Below are positions 15,768 to 23,022 of a stretch of DNA of 37,611 nt, one piece after another. A program made the translations under genes and the position numbers. Each line of letters starts with the position of its first letter. The first letter of the stretch is position 1. Under the pieces are notes generated by a model that did no database searches, had not been told where the DNA came from, and saw only the letters and a program-made list of their open reading frames with translations. This DNA is from Planctomycetia bacterium (GTDB lineage Bacteria > Planctomycetota > UBA1135 > GCA-002686595), in NCBI GenBank assembly GCA_005778045.1, contig SXKQ01000093.1:1-37611 (forward strand), read 5' to 3'.

Positions 15768-16358
15768 ATGAGCCCCAAGTACGAGACGCTCCGCGCGACG
15801 ATCTACCGCGCCAGCGCGCGTGCCTGGGGCATCGCCATCGGGCTCGTGCTGGGCCTCGGCCTGCTCGTCGCCACGTGGTGGCTGCTCCTGCGCGGCGGCG
15901 AGAACGCGGGCGCTCACCTCGGCCGCATCTCGCACATCTTCCCGGGCTACGACTTGTCGTGGACCGGCGGCCTGATCGGCTTCCTGTACGCCTTCGTGGC
16001 CGGCTACGCGCTCGGCCGCCTGCTCGCCCCGCGCGCCCCGATCTCGCGCGCGGAGCGCAGGGCGGAGCTCGAAAAGCACGTGCGCCTGAATGCTCGCAGC
16101 TGGAGTCTTGCACTCGGCAGCCTGCTCGGCCTCGGCCTGTTCACCGTCACCGCCGCGCTGCTGCTGCGCGGAGGCGAGCGTCCCGGCGACCTGCTCGAGC
16201 ACATCGACACCTTCTTCCCCGGCTACGCGATCTCGTGGACCGGCGCGCTCGTCGGAGCGGCGTGGGGCTTCGCAACCGGCTGGATGGCGGGACAGCTGCT
16301 CGCGCTGGTCTACAACCGCGTCGTGGCGAGCGCCGAGGCCAAGGTCGCCCACAGCTGA
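15768..16358 (+). CDS. Membrane protein with internal duplication (two modules)
   Basis: 196 residues with four hydrophobic helices in two tandem copies of about 95 residues. Copy 1 has W-W-L-L-L-R-G-G-E, then I-F-P-G-Y-D-L-S-W-T-G-G-L-I-G. Copy 2 has A-A-L-L-L-R-G-G-E-R, then F-F-P-G-Y-A-I-S-W-T-G-A-L-V-G. A basic linker (RAERRAELEKHVR) joins them. The conserved F-P-G-Y-x-x-S-W-T-G turn between the helices is probably the functional element, facing one side of the membrane. No enzyme motif is seen. It converges on the GT39 gene with only 19 bases between stops. Confidence 0.78.
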   Translation: MSPKYETLRATIYRASARAWGIAIGLVLGLGLLVATWWLLLRGGENAGAHLGRISHIFPGYDLSWTGGLIGFLYAFVAGYALGRLLAPRAPISRAERRAELEKHVRLNARSWSLALGSLLGLGLFTVTAALLLRGGERPGDLLEHIDTFFPGYAISWTGALVGAAWGFATGWMAGQLLALVYNRVVASAEAKVAHS

Positions 16359-16377
16359 GCGGCTTCGACGTCCGGCG

Positions 16378-17844
16378 CTACGGCGCGGGCGCGAGCAGAA
16401 AGATCGCGAGGTAGTCGTCGACCTTGCGCTCCGCGACGATCGAGCGCCCCTCGAGCAGCTGTACCCAGCGCTCGTCGTCGAGCTGGATCCGTCCGCGGCG
16501 CAGCACGATGAGCGGGCGTTCGAAGCCCGGAGCACCGGGGCGCGGCGCGGCGTCGGGCTCGATCCGCGGCAGGTCACGCGCATAGGCGTCGTACGCGAGC
16601 GTGTGGGAGAACAGCGAAGGCTGCACCATCAATCCGGTGTAGAGCGCCTCGCCGCGACCGGCGCCGAGCTCGCGCGCGGCGGCGACGGCGCCGCGCATGT
16701 CCTCCATGTTCCCTCCGCCCGCCTGCGCGACGCCCAGCGCCAGCGCCGAGAACGCGATGAGCCCGACGAACTGCGTGCGCGAACGCTCGGGCCAGCGCTC
16801 GGCGAGCACCGCGACGCCCACGGGCAGGGCCCAGGCCACGGGTGCGAAGTACTGCAAGGGCAGGCGATCCCAGCGATAGAAGGACAGCACGAAGACCAGC
16901 GCGAAGCAGGCCAGCGTCGCACCGGCGAGCGCGCGCAGCGGTGCGGGCAACGGACTGGCGCTCGCTCGGCGACGCCACGCCCCCACGATGCCACCGACGC
17001 CGACGAGGAAGAACACGCTCGCGCCGACCTTGGCGAGCAGCGCCCAGCCGCCACCGAGTGCGCCGAGGAACGGCGTGAACAAGCGCGACGGCAGGGCGAG
17101 AGCCTCCTTGACCAGCGCAGGTCGCAGCACGAAACCGCCGACGTCCGTTTGGTAGTCGAGCCGGTCGGAGGTGGCCTTCTGGGCATAGGCGAGCAACCAC
17201 GGGACCTCGGGGAGCAGCGCGAGGGCGCCCGCGCCGATGAGCCACCCGAGCGGCACCATGTCCCGACTGCGCACCACGAGCCGGGCCGCACCGATGGAGA
17301 GGACGACCACCTCCATGATCCGGTGGGTCAGCACGCCCGCCGCGACGCACAGCGCGAACAGCGCGAGCCGTCCGAAGCGCGAGCCGTGCTCGCTGAACGC
17401 CGCCCACATCGCTCCCGCGCTGAACACCGCCAGCCACGCGTACGGGCGAAGCTCCGTCGCATAGTGAACCTGATACGGCAGGCAGGCAAGCAGCCACGCC
17501 GCGAGCGCGACTCCGCGCGCACTCAACCCCGCCGCACGCGCGAACGCGACCACCGGCAGGAACAGGAGCAGGCTGGAGAGCACTGGCAGGAAGCGCAGCA
17601 AGGCGCCCTCTTCCCACCCACCGAAGACGTGCACGACGCCAAAGAACAGCGGCTGGTGGACCACCTCCGCGCGCACGTGCTCCACCACGGCCCGAAGCGT
17701 CGGCAGGCTCGCGTGCGACAGCGTGTGCAGCTCATCGAGCCAGAGGCTCGATTCCAGCGCCTCCCATACGCGCAGGACGACGGCCACGGCCACCGCGAGA
17801 GCCACCCACCGCCCCGCCCGCTCCCCCGCCCGCGCCTGCATCAC
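16378..17844 (-). CDS. GT39/ArnT-like integral membrane glycosyltransferase
   Basis: 488 residues starting GTG-ATG. About ten to eleven hydrophobic helices are visible. The first periplasmic loop carries W-L-D37-E38-L-H, the acidic pair that binds the polyprenyl-phosphate sugar donor in GT-C enzymes of the PMT/ArnT superfamily. The length is usual for bacterial GT39 relatives. It should transfer a sugar from a lipid-phosphate donor to a protein, lipid or glycan outside the membrane. The exact acceptor is unknown. The start is supported by a TAGCGT box six bases before the GTG. It stands alone on this strand, next to surface-glycan genes in both directions. Confidence 0.85.
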   Translation of the reverse strand: MMQARAGERAGRWVALAVAVAVVLRVWEALESSLWLDELHTLSHASLPTLRAVVEHVRAEVVHQPLFFGVVHVFGGWEEGALLRFLPVLSSLLLFLPVVAFARAAGLSARGVALAAWLLACLPYQVHYATELRPYAWLAVFSAGAMWAAFSEHGSRFGRLALFALCVAAGVLTHRIMEVVVLSIGAARLVVRSRDMVPLGWLIGAGALALLPEVPWLLAYAQKATSDRLDYQTDVGGFVLRPALVKEALALPSRLFTPFLGALGGGWALLAKVGASVFFLVGVGGIVGAWRRRASASPLPAPLRALAGATLACFALVFVLSFYRWDRLPLQYFAPVAWALPVGVAVLAERWPERSRTQFVGLIAFSALALGVAQAGGGNMEDMRGAVAAARELGAGRGEALYTGLMVQPSLFSHTLAYDAYARDLPRIEPDAAPRPGAPGFERPLIVLRRGRIQLDDERWVQLLEGRSIVAERKVDDYLAIFLLAPAP

Positions 17845-17850
17845 CTTCGT

Positions 17851-17856
17851 ACGCTA
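17851..17856 (-). promoter_or_regulatory. Leaderless -10 box (TAGCGT, N6, GTG)
   Basis: Read on the minus strand, TAGCGT is followed by ACGAAG and the GTG start at 17844. No Shine-Dalgarno at usable spacing. It has the same geometry as the boxes at 11443, 15369 and 25888. Confidence 0.45.
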
Positions 17857-17968
17857 GGCACGCCGCTCCCCGCTGGGAAGCCCACACCCCGAGCCCCCTC
17901 TCGCCACGGGCCCCGCCCAGCCATCCCCAGCACCGCTCCCGCACGGCCCGTGTGACTCCCGCGACCAG

Positions 17969-18002
17969 AAAAAGCTCGGAAGACGCAACGGCGTCTCCCG
18001 AG
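17969..18002 (-). terminator. Rho-independent terminator (minus strand)
   Basis: Bases 17975-18002 form a stem of five plus six pairs with one A-C mismatch and a four-base loop. On the minus strand the stem is followed by C and then TTTTT (17973-17969). It lies just past the end of the decayed secreted-protein relic, which it presumably once served. It could also stop transcription before the region that reads into the GT39 promoter. Confidence 0.7.
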
Positions 18003-18009
18003 AAGGATC

Positions 18010-18184
18010 CCCCGCGCACTGCCGAAGGCCGTGCGCGGGCCAAAAGAGGTTCGTCGTCTCGGCGCCGGGCGGATTGCGGAACCACGCCTGCGCATCAAAG
18101 TGCTGGCCCGGGGGCAATCGGCTGGCCGAGCGCGCTGGGGTTGGCGGCCATGGAGGCGAAGAAGTCCAGCGACAGCGAGCGCGA
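18010..18184 (-). pseudogene. Relic of a secreted protein C-terminus, frameshifted
   Basis: On the minus strand one frame (18184 to 18098) reads SLSLDFFASMAANPSALG and ends at a stop; a second frame (from 18117) continues with GQHFDAQAWFRNPPGAETTN and GLRQC. Removing one G in the CCCGGGGG tract near 18107-18114 would join them into one sequence. The pattern 'LD...ANP.ALGQPI.PG..F.AQAWFRDPP...TTNL..GL' is one I know from the C-termini of secreted proteins in some Planctomycetota. Upstream frames contain stops and nothing recognisable, so only the last 60 or so codons and the terminator survive. An assembly error could explain the frameshift but not the missing upstream gene. Confidence 0.6.
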
Positions 18185-18236
18185 TCAAGTTCGAGCGCAG
18201 ACCCGTCGCGGGCACGCCCGAGCGCTGGCTGAGCAT

Positions 18237-18407
18237 CTAATGCTGCCGCTTGAGCTGCGACGCGAGCGCATGGTTTCCGGTGGCCGAGGCCGCGCTGGCC
18301 TGCTGCTCGAGGCTGGCGATCTGCTGCGCGATGGCAGCCTGTTTCTGGGCGAGGGCGCCGGTGGCGAGCCAGTCGGCGGCGAGGAGAACCTGCGTGGTGC
18401 GGATCAT
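18237..18407 (-). CDS. Possible small Ala/Gln-rich coiled-coil protein
   Basis: A 56-residue open frame starting at an ATG and ending at TAG. It begins MIRTTQVLLAADWL and continues with heptad-like Q/A/L-rich sequence (QKQAAIAQQIASLEQQASAA), unlike random reverse-frame translation. No Shine-Dalgarno is present. It may be a real small protein, or a leftover of the same decayed locus as the relic just downstream on this strand. I do not recognise a family. Confidence 0.3.
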   Translation of the reverse strand: MIRTTQVLLAADWLATGALAQKQAAIAQQIASLEQQASAASATGNHALASQLKRQH

Positions 18408-18676
18408 CACGGAGGGTTGGGGGTGCAAGTTCCTGAGAGGTGACCGAGGGGCAGCCACAGAGCGACCGTCCGCCGGGGAGAGCCTTGGCGGAGGCGAATG
18501 CCTCCCCGCGCGGGTTTGCCCCGGAAGGCGTTATCCGTGGAACTCGACCGAGGCTCTCCGTTCGCTCAGGTGACGGACAGCGCGGGGGAAGAAAGTTCCA
18601 GACTGCGCGCAGCCGGTGCGAGCGCGCGCCGGCCGCGCGGCACCGCTATCGTCCGTTGCGTCGATCTAGGTCGGCC

Positions 18677-20125
18677 ATGGCGGACTCGGGCACAGGCAGG
18701 ATCGCGCGGGGGTTCGCCGCGCTGGCGTCGGGCGACGCCGTTGGGCGCGTGTTGGCCTTCCTCGCGGGCGTATGGGTCGCTCGCGAGCTCGGAGCCGAGC
18801 TCTTCGGCGTGATGGCCTTCGGTCAGGCCGTGGTGCTGTACTTCACGCACCTCTCCACCTGCGGCCTCGAGCTCACCGGCGCGCGCGAAATCGCCGCAGA
18901 CGCGGGCAAGGTGCGCTCGCTCCTCCCGTCCATCCTCGCCGCCCGCACGCTGGTTTCGGCCGCGCTGGCGGCGCTCCTGTCCGCGGCCGCGATCGCCTTC
19001 CTTCCCCCGCTCGACGCCGCCGTCGTGAGCCTCTACTCGCTGACGCTCTTCGGCCACGGGCCGAGCCCGAAGTTCGCGCTCGTCGGGCTCTCGCGTCCGG
19101 TGCCCGTCGCGCTCGCCCGCACCGCGGGCGAGGCGATTTATGCGTTGCTCCTGCTCGCGCTCGTGCGCACCGGCGATGACCTCGTCTTCGTGCCATGGGC
19201 ACAGGCGCTCGGGGACGTGCTCGCCGTGCTGCTGATGCTGCTCGCGCTGCGCCGGCTCGGGCACGCTCTCCCGCTCGAGCTCGACTGGCCCGCGGTGCGA
19301 CCGCTCTTCGCGCGCTCGTTTCCGCTGGTGCTCAACATCCTGCTCGGATTACTGATCTTCAACTCGGACCTGCTCGTGCTGCGCGCGTACCGCGGCGCCG
19401 AGACGGTGGGATGGTATTCGGCCTCGTACCAGCTGATCAGCTTCCTGATCAACATGGCGGGCGCCTACAGCCTGAGCCTGATGCCGGCGCTGACGCAGGC
19501 GCGCACGGACAACGGCGAGCGGCGGGCTCTGTATCTCGACTCGCTCGCGCAGGCCCTGTGCGTGGGCATCCCGCTCGCGGTCGGAGGAGCCCTGTGCGCG
19601 AGAGGGCTGATCGCGCTCGTGTTTGGCTCCCAGTACGAACCCTCCGGCCTGCCGCTCGCGGTGCTGGTCGTGTCGATTCCCCTGATGCTCTACAAGGACG
19701 TCGCGATGGTGGCGATGGTCGTCGCCGGGCGCGAGAAGGCCGTGCTGCGCATCACGATCGCGGCGGTGCTGTTCAACCTCGTCGCGAACCTGCTCGTGAT
19801 TCCGCGCTACGGAATGGTCGGTGCGGCGTCGACGACGCTGGCCACGGAGGCGCTGCGCATGGCGCTCGGGGCCTGGTACGTGCGCGATCTCGGGTTGCCG
19901 TTGCTGCCGCTCGCGCGCCTGTGGCGCAGTGCGTTCGCGGCCCTCGCCATGGGAGCGGCGGTCGCGCTCGTCCCGCTCTCGCGCGTGCCGCTCCCCTCGA
20001 GCCAGCTCGAGCTGCCCGCCGTGCTCGTGACGGTCGCGTTCGGGGCCATCGTCTACGCGCTCGCGCTCGCGGCCACCGGCGGCCTGCGCCTGCGCCGCGG
20101 AAGGCTCCCCACGCTCGAAGTCTGA
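18677..20125 (+). CDS. Wzx-like polysaccharide flippase (MATE/MVF superfamily)
   Basis: 482 residues with about 12-14 hydrophobic helices throughout. The N-terminal helix with R-I-A-R-G-F, G-D-A-V-G-R, then W-V-A-R-E-L-G-A-E-L-F-G is the opening of Wzx/RfbX oligosaccharide flippases. The middle carries F-N-S-D-L-L-V-L and G-W-Y-S-A-S-Y-Q-L, also typical. It should translocate a lipid-linked oligosaccharide across the cytoplasmic membrane. The start at ATG 18677 coincides with the beginning of the conserved domain; the open frame upstream is not family-like. Substrates may come from the GT4 enzymes encoded at 9011-11445. It converges on the histidine-phosphatase gene with 11 bases between. Confidence 0.92.
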   Translation: MADSGTGRIARGFAALASGDAVGRVLAFLAGVWVARELGAELFGVMAFGQAVVLYFTHLSTCGLELTGAREIAADAGKVRSLLPSILAARTLVSAALAALLSAAAIAFLPPLDAAVVSLYSLTLFGHGPSPKFALVGLSRPVPVALARTAGEAIYALLLLALVRTGDDLVFVPWAQALGDVLAVLLMLLALRRLGHALPLELDWPAVRPLFARSFPLVLNILLGLLIFNSDLLVLRAYRGAETVGWYSASYQLISFLINMAGAYSLSLMPALTQARTDNGERRALYLDSLAQALCVGIPLAVGGALCARGLIALVFGSQYEPSGLPLAVLVVSIPLMLYKDVAMVAMVVAGREKAVLRITIAAVLFNLVANLLVIPRYGMVGAASTTLATEALRMALGAWYVRDLGLPLLPLARLWRSAFAALAMGAAVALVPLSRVPLPSSQLELPAVLVTVAFGAIVYALALAATGGLRLRRGRLPTLEV

Positions 20126-20136
20126 AGGCGAGGCGG

Positions 20137-20703
20137 CTAGTAGCGCAGCTCGAGCAGACGCGCGTCGCGGCCCGGCCCCCATTGCGTGACGACCAACACG
20201 CGGTCGTACTCGCTGTCCGCGATCTTCAGCTTCGACTGTCCGCCCGTGAGCTTCTCGACGAGCACGGGCACCGTGTTGGAGTGCCCCGCCACGACGGCCA
20301 CTGCGCCGCGCGGCAGCGAGTCGAGCGCCGAGAGCAGCGCGTCCGGCGTGCGGGCGGGCACGACCTGCACGTTGACTCCCACTGCGACGGAGAGCAACGC
20401 CACGGTCTGCTGCGTGCGCTGGTATTCGCTCGAGAAGACGTGCGTGACGCCGCTCTTGCCGAGCATGTCGCACAGGCGCTTGGCGCGCGCGGCGCCTTCG
20501 TCCGTCAGGCTCGGGTCCTCCTTGGGCTCGGCGGCCTTTTCCGCGTGGCGCACGAGCACGATCGTGCGCGGGAAGGAGAGCTTGTGCAGGGCGTCGGGCT
20601 CCTCCGTGCCCGATTGAGGCGCGATCGCGCCGACGAGCAGGGCACACAGGGCCAGCGAGACCGCGGCCAGCGCGCCGCGACGAGTGATCCAGTCATTGTT
20701 CAC
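20137..20703 (-). CDS. SixA-like histidine phosphatase, exported
   Basis: 188 residues from a GTG start that overlaps the sulfatase stop (GTGA). A hydrophobic helix at residues 10-27 (ALAAVSLALCALLVGAIA) is a signal peptide or anchor. The catalytic core has L-V-R52-H53-A (phosphohistidine nucleophile), the L-T-D-E-G turn and A-G-H-S-N-T with the second histidine. This is the short SixA/phosphoglycerate-mutase-like form without extra domains. An exported version would remove phosphate from an extracytoplasmic molecule, perhaps the product of its operon partner. The substrate is unknown. Confidence 0.9.
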   Translation of the reverse strand: MNNDWITRRGALAAVSLALCALLVGAIAPQSGTEEPDALHKLSFPRTIVLVRHAEKAAEPKEDPSLTDEGAARAKRLCDMLGKSGVTHVFSSEYQRTQQTVALLSVAVGVNVQVVPARTPDALLSALDSLPRGAVAVVAGHSNTVPVLVEKLTGGQSKLKIADSEYDRVLVVTQWGPGRDARLLELRY

Positions 20704-22781
20704 AGGTATCCGAGCTCCTTCAGCTTGCGCAGTTCCTCGGCGTCGACCTCGACCTTGCGAGACGCGCCACGGTTCTTCTGTTCCTCGGTCCACGCCTCGA
20801 GCGTGGCCTTCATGGCCGCGGTGCGCTCGGGCTCGCTGGCCGCGAGGTCGCGCTGCTCGCGCGGGTCGGCCTCGAGGTCGAACAGCATCGTGCGCTCCCA
20901 CGTGTAGTGCCGCACGAGCTTCCAGCGCCCTTCGCGAATGGACGAGATGCACATGCGCTTGCCCCACGCGACCTCCGCGTCCGGGAGCCACGTGATCGCG
21001 AACGCCTTGGCCTGCGGGTCGGGCAGCTCGGTGCCGTCGGCGGACACCTTGCGCAGGAGGCTGCGCGCGCGCGCCTGGTCCGCGAAGTCGAGTCCGAGCG
21101 CGTCGAGCACCGTGCCGAACACCGTGCGCGTCTCGACGACGCCGTCGATGCGCGTCGAGCGCCTCGAGCCGGGCGGCACGACGAGCAACGGCACGTGCAG
21201 CTGCTCCTGCCACAGGGTCGAGGTGTGACCGTAGGAGCCGTGGTCGAGGAATTCCTCGCCGTGATCGGCGACCACGACGATCAGCGTGCGATCCATGCGG
21301 CCCGACTGCTCGAGCGCCTCGATCAGGCGTCCGAGCTCGCGGTCGATGTGCGCGATCTCCTCCTCGTAGAGGTCGACGAGCCAGCGGTTCTCCTCGGCGC
21401 TGACCATCTGGCGGTTCTTGAGCAGGTTCTCGTAGTCGTTCTCGTGGCGCAGCCAACCTTGATACGCATCCCCGAAGTCCGACTCGGATTGGTCCATGTA
21501 CTCGTAGTGCGCGTCGAAGTAGTGCGCGAACAGGAACAGCGGCCGCTCGTCGCGAGCCTTGAGCATCCCGAGCGCGATGTCGGTGACATCCTTGCTCGTG
21601 ATCGCACGGTGGCCGAGCGCGTTGGACGCGTCGTAGCGCTCGAATCCCTGCGCAAAGCCGCGCTGCGGTCCGACGTAGGTGTGACTCACCACGGCGCGCG
21701 TCGCGTAACCGGCCTCGGCGAGCGCTTCGGCGAGCAGCACTTCGCTGTCGCGCAGCGCGCCGCTGAGCGAAAAGCCGCCGTGCTCGTGCGGATAGCGCCC
21801 GGTGTGGATCGCGCCGAACGCCGGCATGGTCCAGGGAGCCTGCGAGACCGCGTTACGGAACAGCACGCCGCGCTCGGCGAGCTTGCGCAGGTTCGGCGTC
21901 GTGTCGCGGCCGTGCAGCGACGGTCCGTAGAGCGAGGTCGCGTCCGCGCGCAGGGTGTCGATGCCGATCAGGACGACGTCGTAGGGCTGCGCGGCCGTCA
22001 GCGTCGGTCGCCCGAGCATTCCGCCGGATCCAGCGAACAGCGCGGTAGCAGCGAGCAGGACGGCGCCCGCGCCGCCGGAGATCGCGAGCGGACGCGCGAG
22101 CGCAGGGACATCGCGCGCGGCGAGCTCACGCAGCGCGTTGCGTCGCACGAGCGCGAACAGCGCGGCCGAGACGGCCAGCGTGAGCGCGACCTCGATCCAC
22201 GGCAGCTTGCCGATGCCCAGCGTGATGGCATTGCGGCCGAACCACAGCAGCGCGGGGTAGCAGGCGAGCAGAGCCGCGAGCGACGCGACGATACTGGCGC
22301 GCGCTCCATCTCCGCTCGCGGAGCGCGCATACCGGCCGAGGCACTCGAGCGTGGCCGCGAGCGCGAGCGCGGCGCCGAGCACGAAGGCGATGTGACCGGC
22401 CGCGACCCACTCGCGCTCTCGCTCGACGAGCAGCAGCAGCGCGGTGGCGACGAGCGCGCCCGCCATGCTCGCCCAGCTCGTCCACGCGCGCGACGCCGGC
22501 CAGCTCGCGACGCGCCGTGCCGAGAGGTCCGCTCCAGTTGCGAGGAGGGCCAGAACAACGGCCGCGGCCGCGGCGGCACCCCACAGGAGTCCGCCCCGGG
22601 CACCTTCGAGCAGGTCGGCGCGCTGCAGCAAGTACGCGAGATGCTCGAACCCCAGCGTGGAGTAGCCCTGCTCGGCGAGCCCCTCGCGCGCGCGCAGCCA
22701 GCCGGCGAGCACGCCGACGCCGCCGCAGGTCGTCGCCACGAGGGCCGCCGGCACCACGGCCAAGATCCAGAGGGAGCGCAT
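20700..22781 (-). CDS. Membrane-bound sulfatase-fold enzyme with Thr nucleophile position
   Basis: 693 residues from ATG 22781 (a second in-frame ATG lies at 22802). The first 250 residues hold about six hydrophobic helices. The alkaline-phosphatase-superfamily catalytic domain follows: I-D275-T-L-R-A-D for metal, A-P-W-T318-M-P-A-F then H-T-G-R-Y-P, and V-V-A-D-H-G-E-E-F-L-D-H-G for the second metal site. At the site where sulfatases have Cys or Ser in C/S-x-P-S-R, this protein has Thr and no Arg, so a formylglycine sulfatase is unlikely. Thr nucleophiles occur in phosphoethanolamine/phosphoglycerol transferases and phosphodiesterases of the fold. A lipid- or glycan-directed phosphotransferase or hydrolase is the better guess. 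Confidence 0.85.
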   Translation of the reverse strand: MRSLWILAVVPAALVATTCGGVGVLAGWLRAREGLAEQGYSTLGFEHLAYLLQRADLLEGARGGLLWGAAAAAAVVLALLATGADLSARRVASWPASRAWTSWASMAGALVATALLLLVEREREWVAAGHIAFVLGAALALAATLECLGRYARSASGDGARASIVASLAALLACYPALLWFGRNAITLGIGKLPWIEVALTLAVSAALFALVRRNALRELAARDVPALARPLAISGGAGAVLLAATALFAGSGGMLGRPTLTAAQPYDVVLIGIDTLRADATSLYGPSLHGRDTTPNLRKLAERGVLFRNAVSQAPWTMPAFGAIHTGRYPHEHGGFSLSGALRDSEVLLAEALAEAGYATRAVVSHTYVGPQRGFAQGFERYDASNALGHRAITSKDVTDIALGMLKARDERPLFLFAHYFDAHYEYMDQSESDFGDAYQGWLRHENDYENLLKNRQMVSAEENRWLVDLYEEEIAHIDRELGRLIEALEQSGRMDRTLIVVVADHGEEFLDHGSYGHTSTLWQEQLHVPLLVVPPGSRRSTRIDGVVETRTVFGTVLDALGLDFADQARARSLLRKVSADGTELPDPQAKAFAITWLPDAEVAWGKRMCISSIREGRWKLVRHYTWERTMLFDLEADPREQRDLAASEPERTAAMKATLEAWTEEQKNRGASRKVEVDAEELRKLKELGYL

Positions 22782-22790
22782 CGCGGTTCG

Positions 22791-22796
22791 AGGGTA
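22791..22796 (-). promoter_or_regulatory. Possible -10 box before sulfatase-fold gene
   Basis: TACCCT on the minus strand, nine bases before ATG 22781. It resembles the TANNNT boxes found at N6 elsewhere, and no Shine-Dalgarno is present. It favours 22781 over 22802 as the start. Confidence 0.3.
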
Positions 22797-22863
22797 GCGC
22801 ATGGACTCGGGGCGGTCGAACGAGCCGTCGCGGCGCGCGGCGAGCCCTGCTACGAAATCGGAG

Positions 22864-22884
22864 CGCGAGCCGCGACGGCTCGCG
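22864..22884. repeat. Perfect 9-bp inverted repeat, divergent intergenic region
   Basis: CGCGAGCCG, a three-base CGA spacer and CGGCTCGCG form a perfect palindromic hairpin in the 241-bp gap between two divergent genes (minus-strand start 22781, plus-strand start 23023). It could be an operator shared by both genes or an RNA hairpin; there is no T-tract, so it is not a terminator. Confidence 0.5.
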
Positions 22885-23022
22885 GGCCGGAGCGGCTCCC
22901 CGTTCGCGCGAGCCGCGTCGGGAGCGCGCCAGCGAGGGGTGCCGTCCGACGAGTCGGCCCGCGCGCGGCTGGCACGCGAGTTGAACACTTCGCGGTACGA
23001 TCCCCGCTGGCGATCGCCCAAC

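Larger units (their letters stand above)
17857..18676. other. 820-bp gap with little intact coding sequence
   Basis: Between the divergently placed GT39 and flippase genes lie a minus-strand terminator, a frameshifted relic and one weak small frame. The part from 18408 to 18676 shows no convincing gene, tRNA or known RNA motif. A TATCGT hexamer at 18647-18652 is a possible -10 box for the flippase gene. Confidence 0.5.

Noticed and set aside
18440..18620. Possible structured RNA (GCCACAGAGCGACC and GAAGAAAGTTCC recall RNase P RNA elements)
   Set aside because: The elements are in the wrong order and do not match the conserved P4 strands; no matching pairing partner was found.
18440..18676. 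N-terminal extension of the flippase frame
   Set aside because: Family similarity begins at ATG 18677; the upstream translation is Arg-rich and not protein-like.
19349..20647. Minus-strand open frame of 432 codons over the flippase gene
   Set aside because: The opposite strand has an unmistakable flippase; the translation here is low-complexity Arg/His/Gln.
22801..23022. N-terminal extension of the phosphatase lipoprotein
   Set aside because: A clear lipoprotein signal peptide starts at ATG 23023; the extension would bury it and reads as random.
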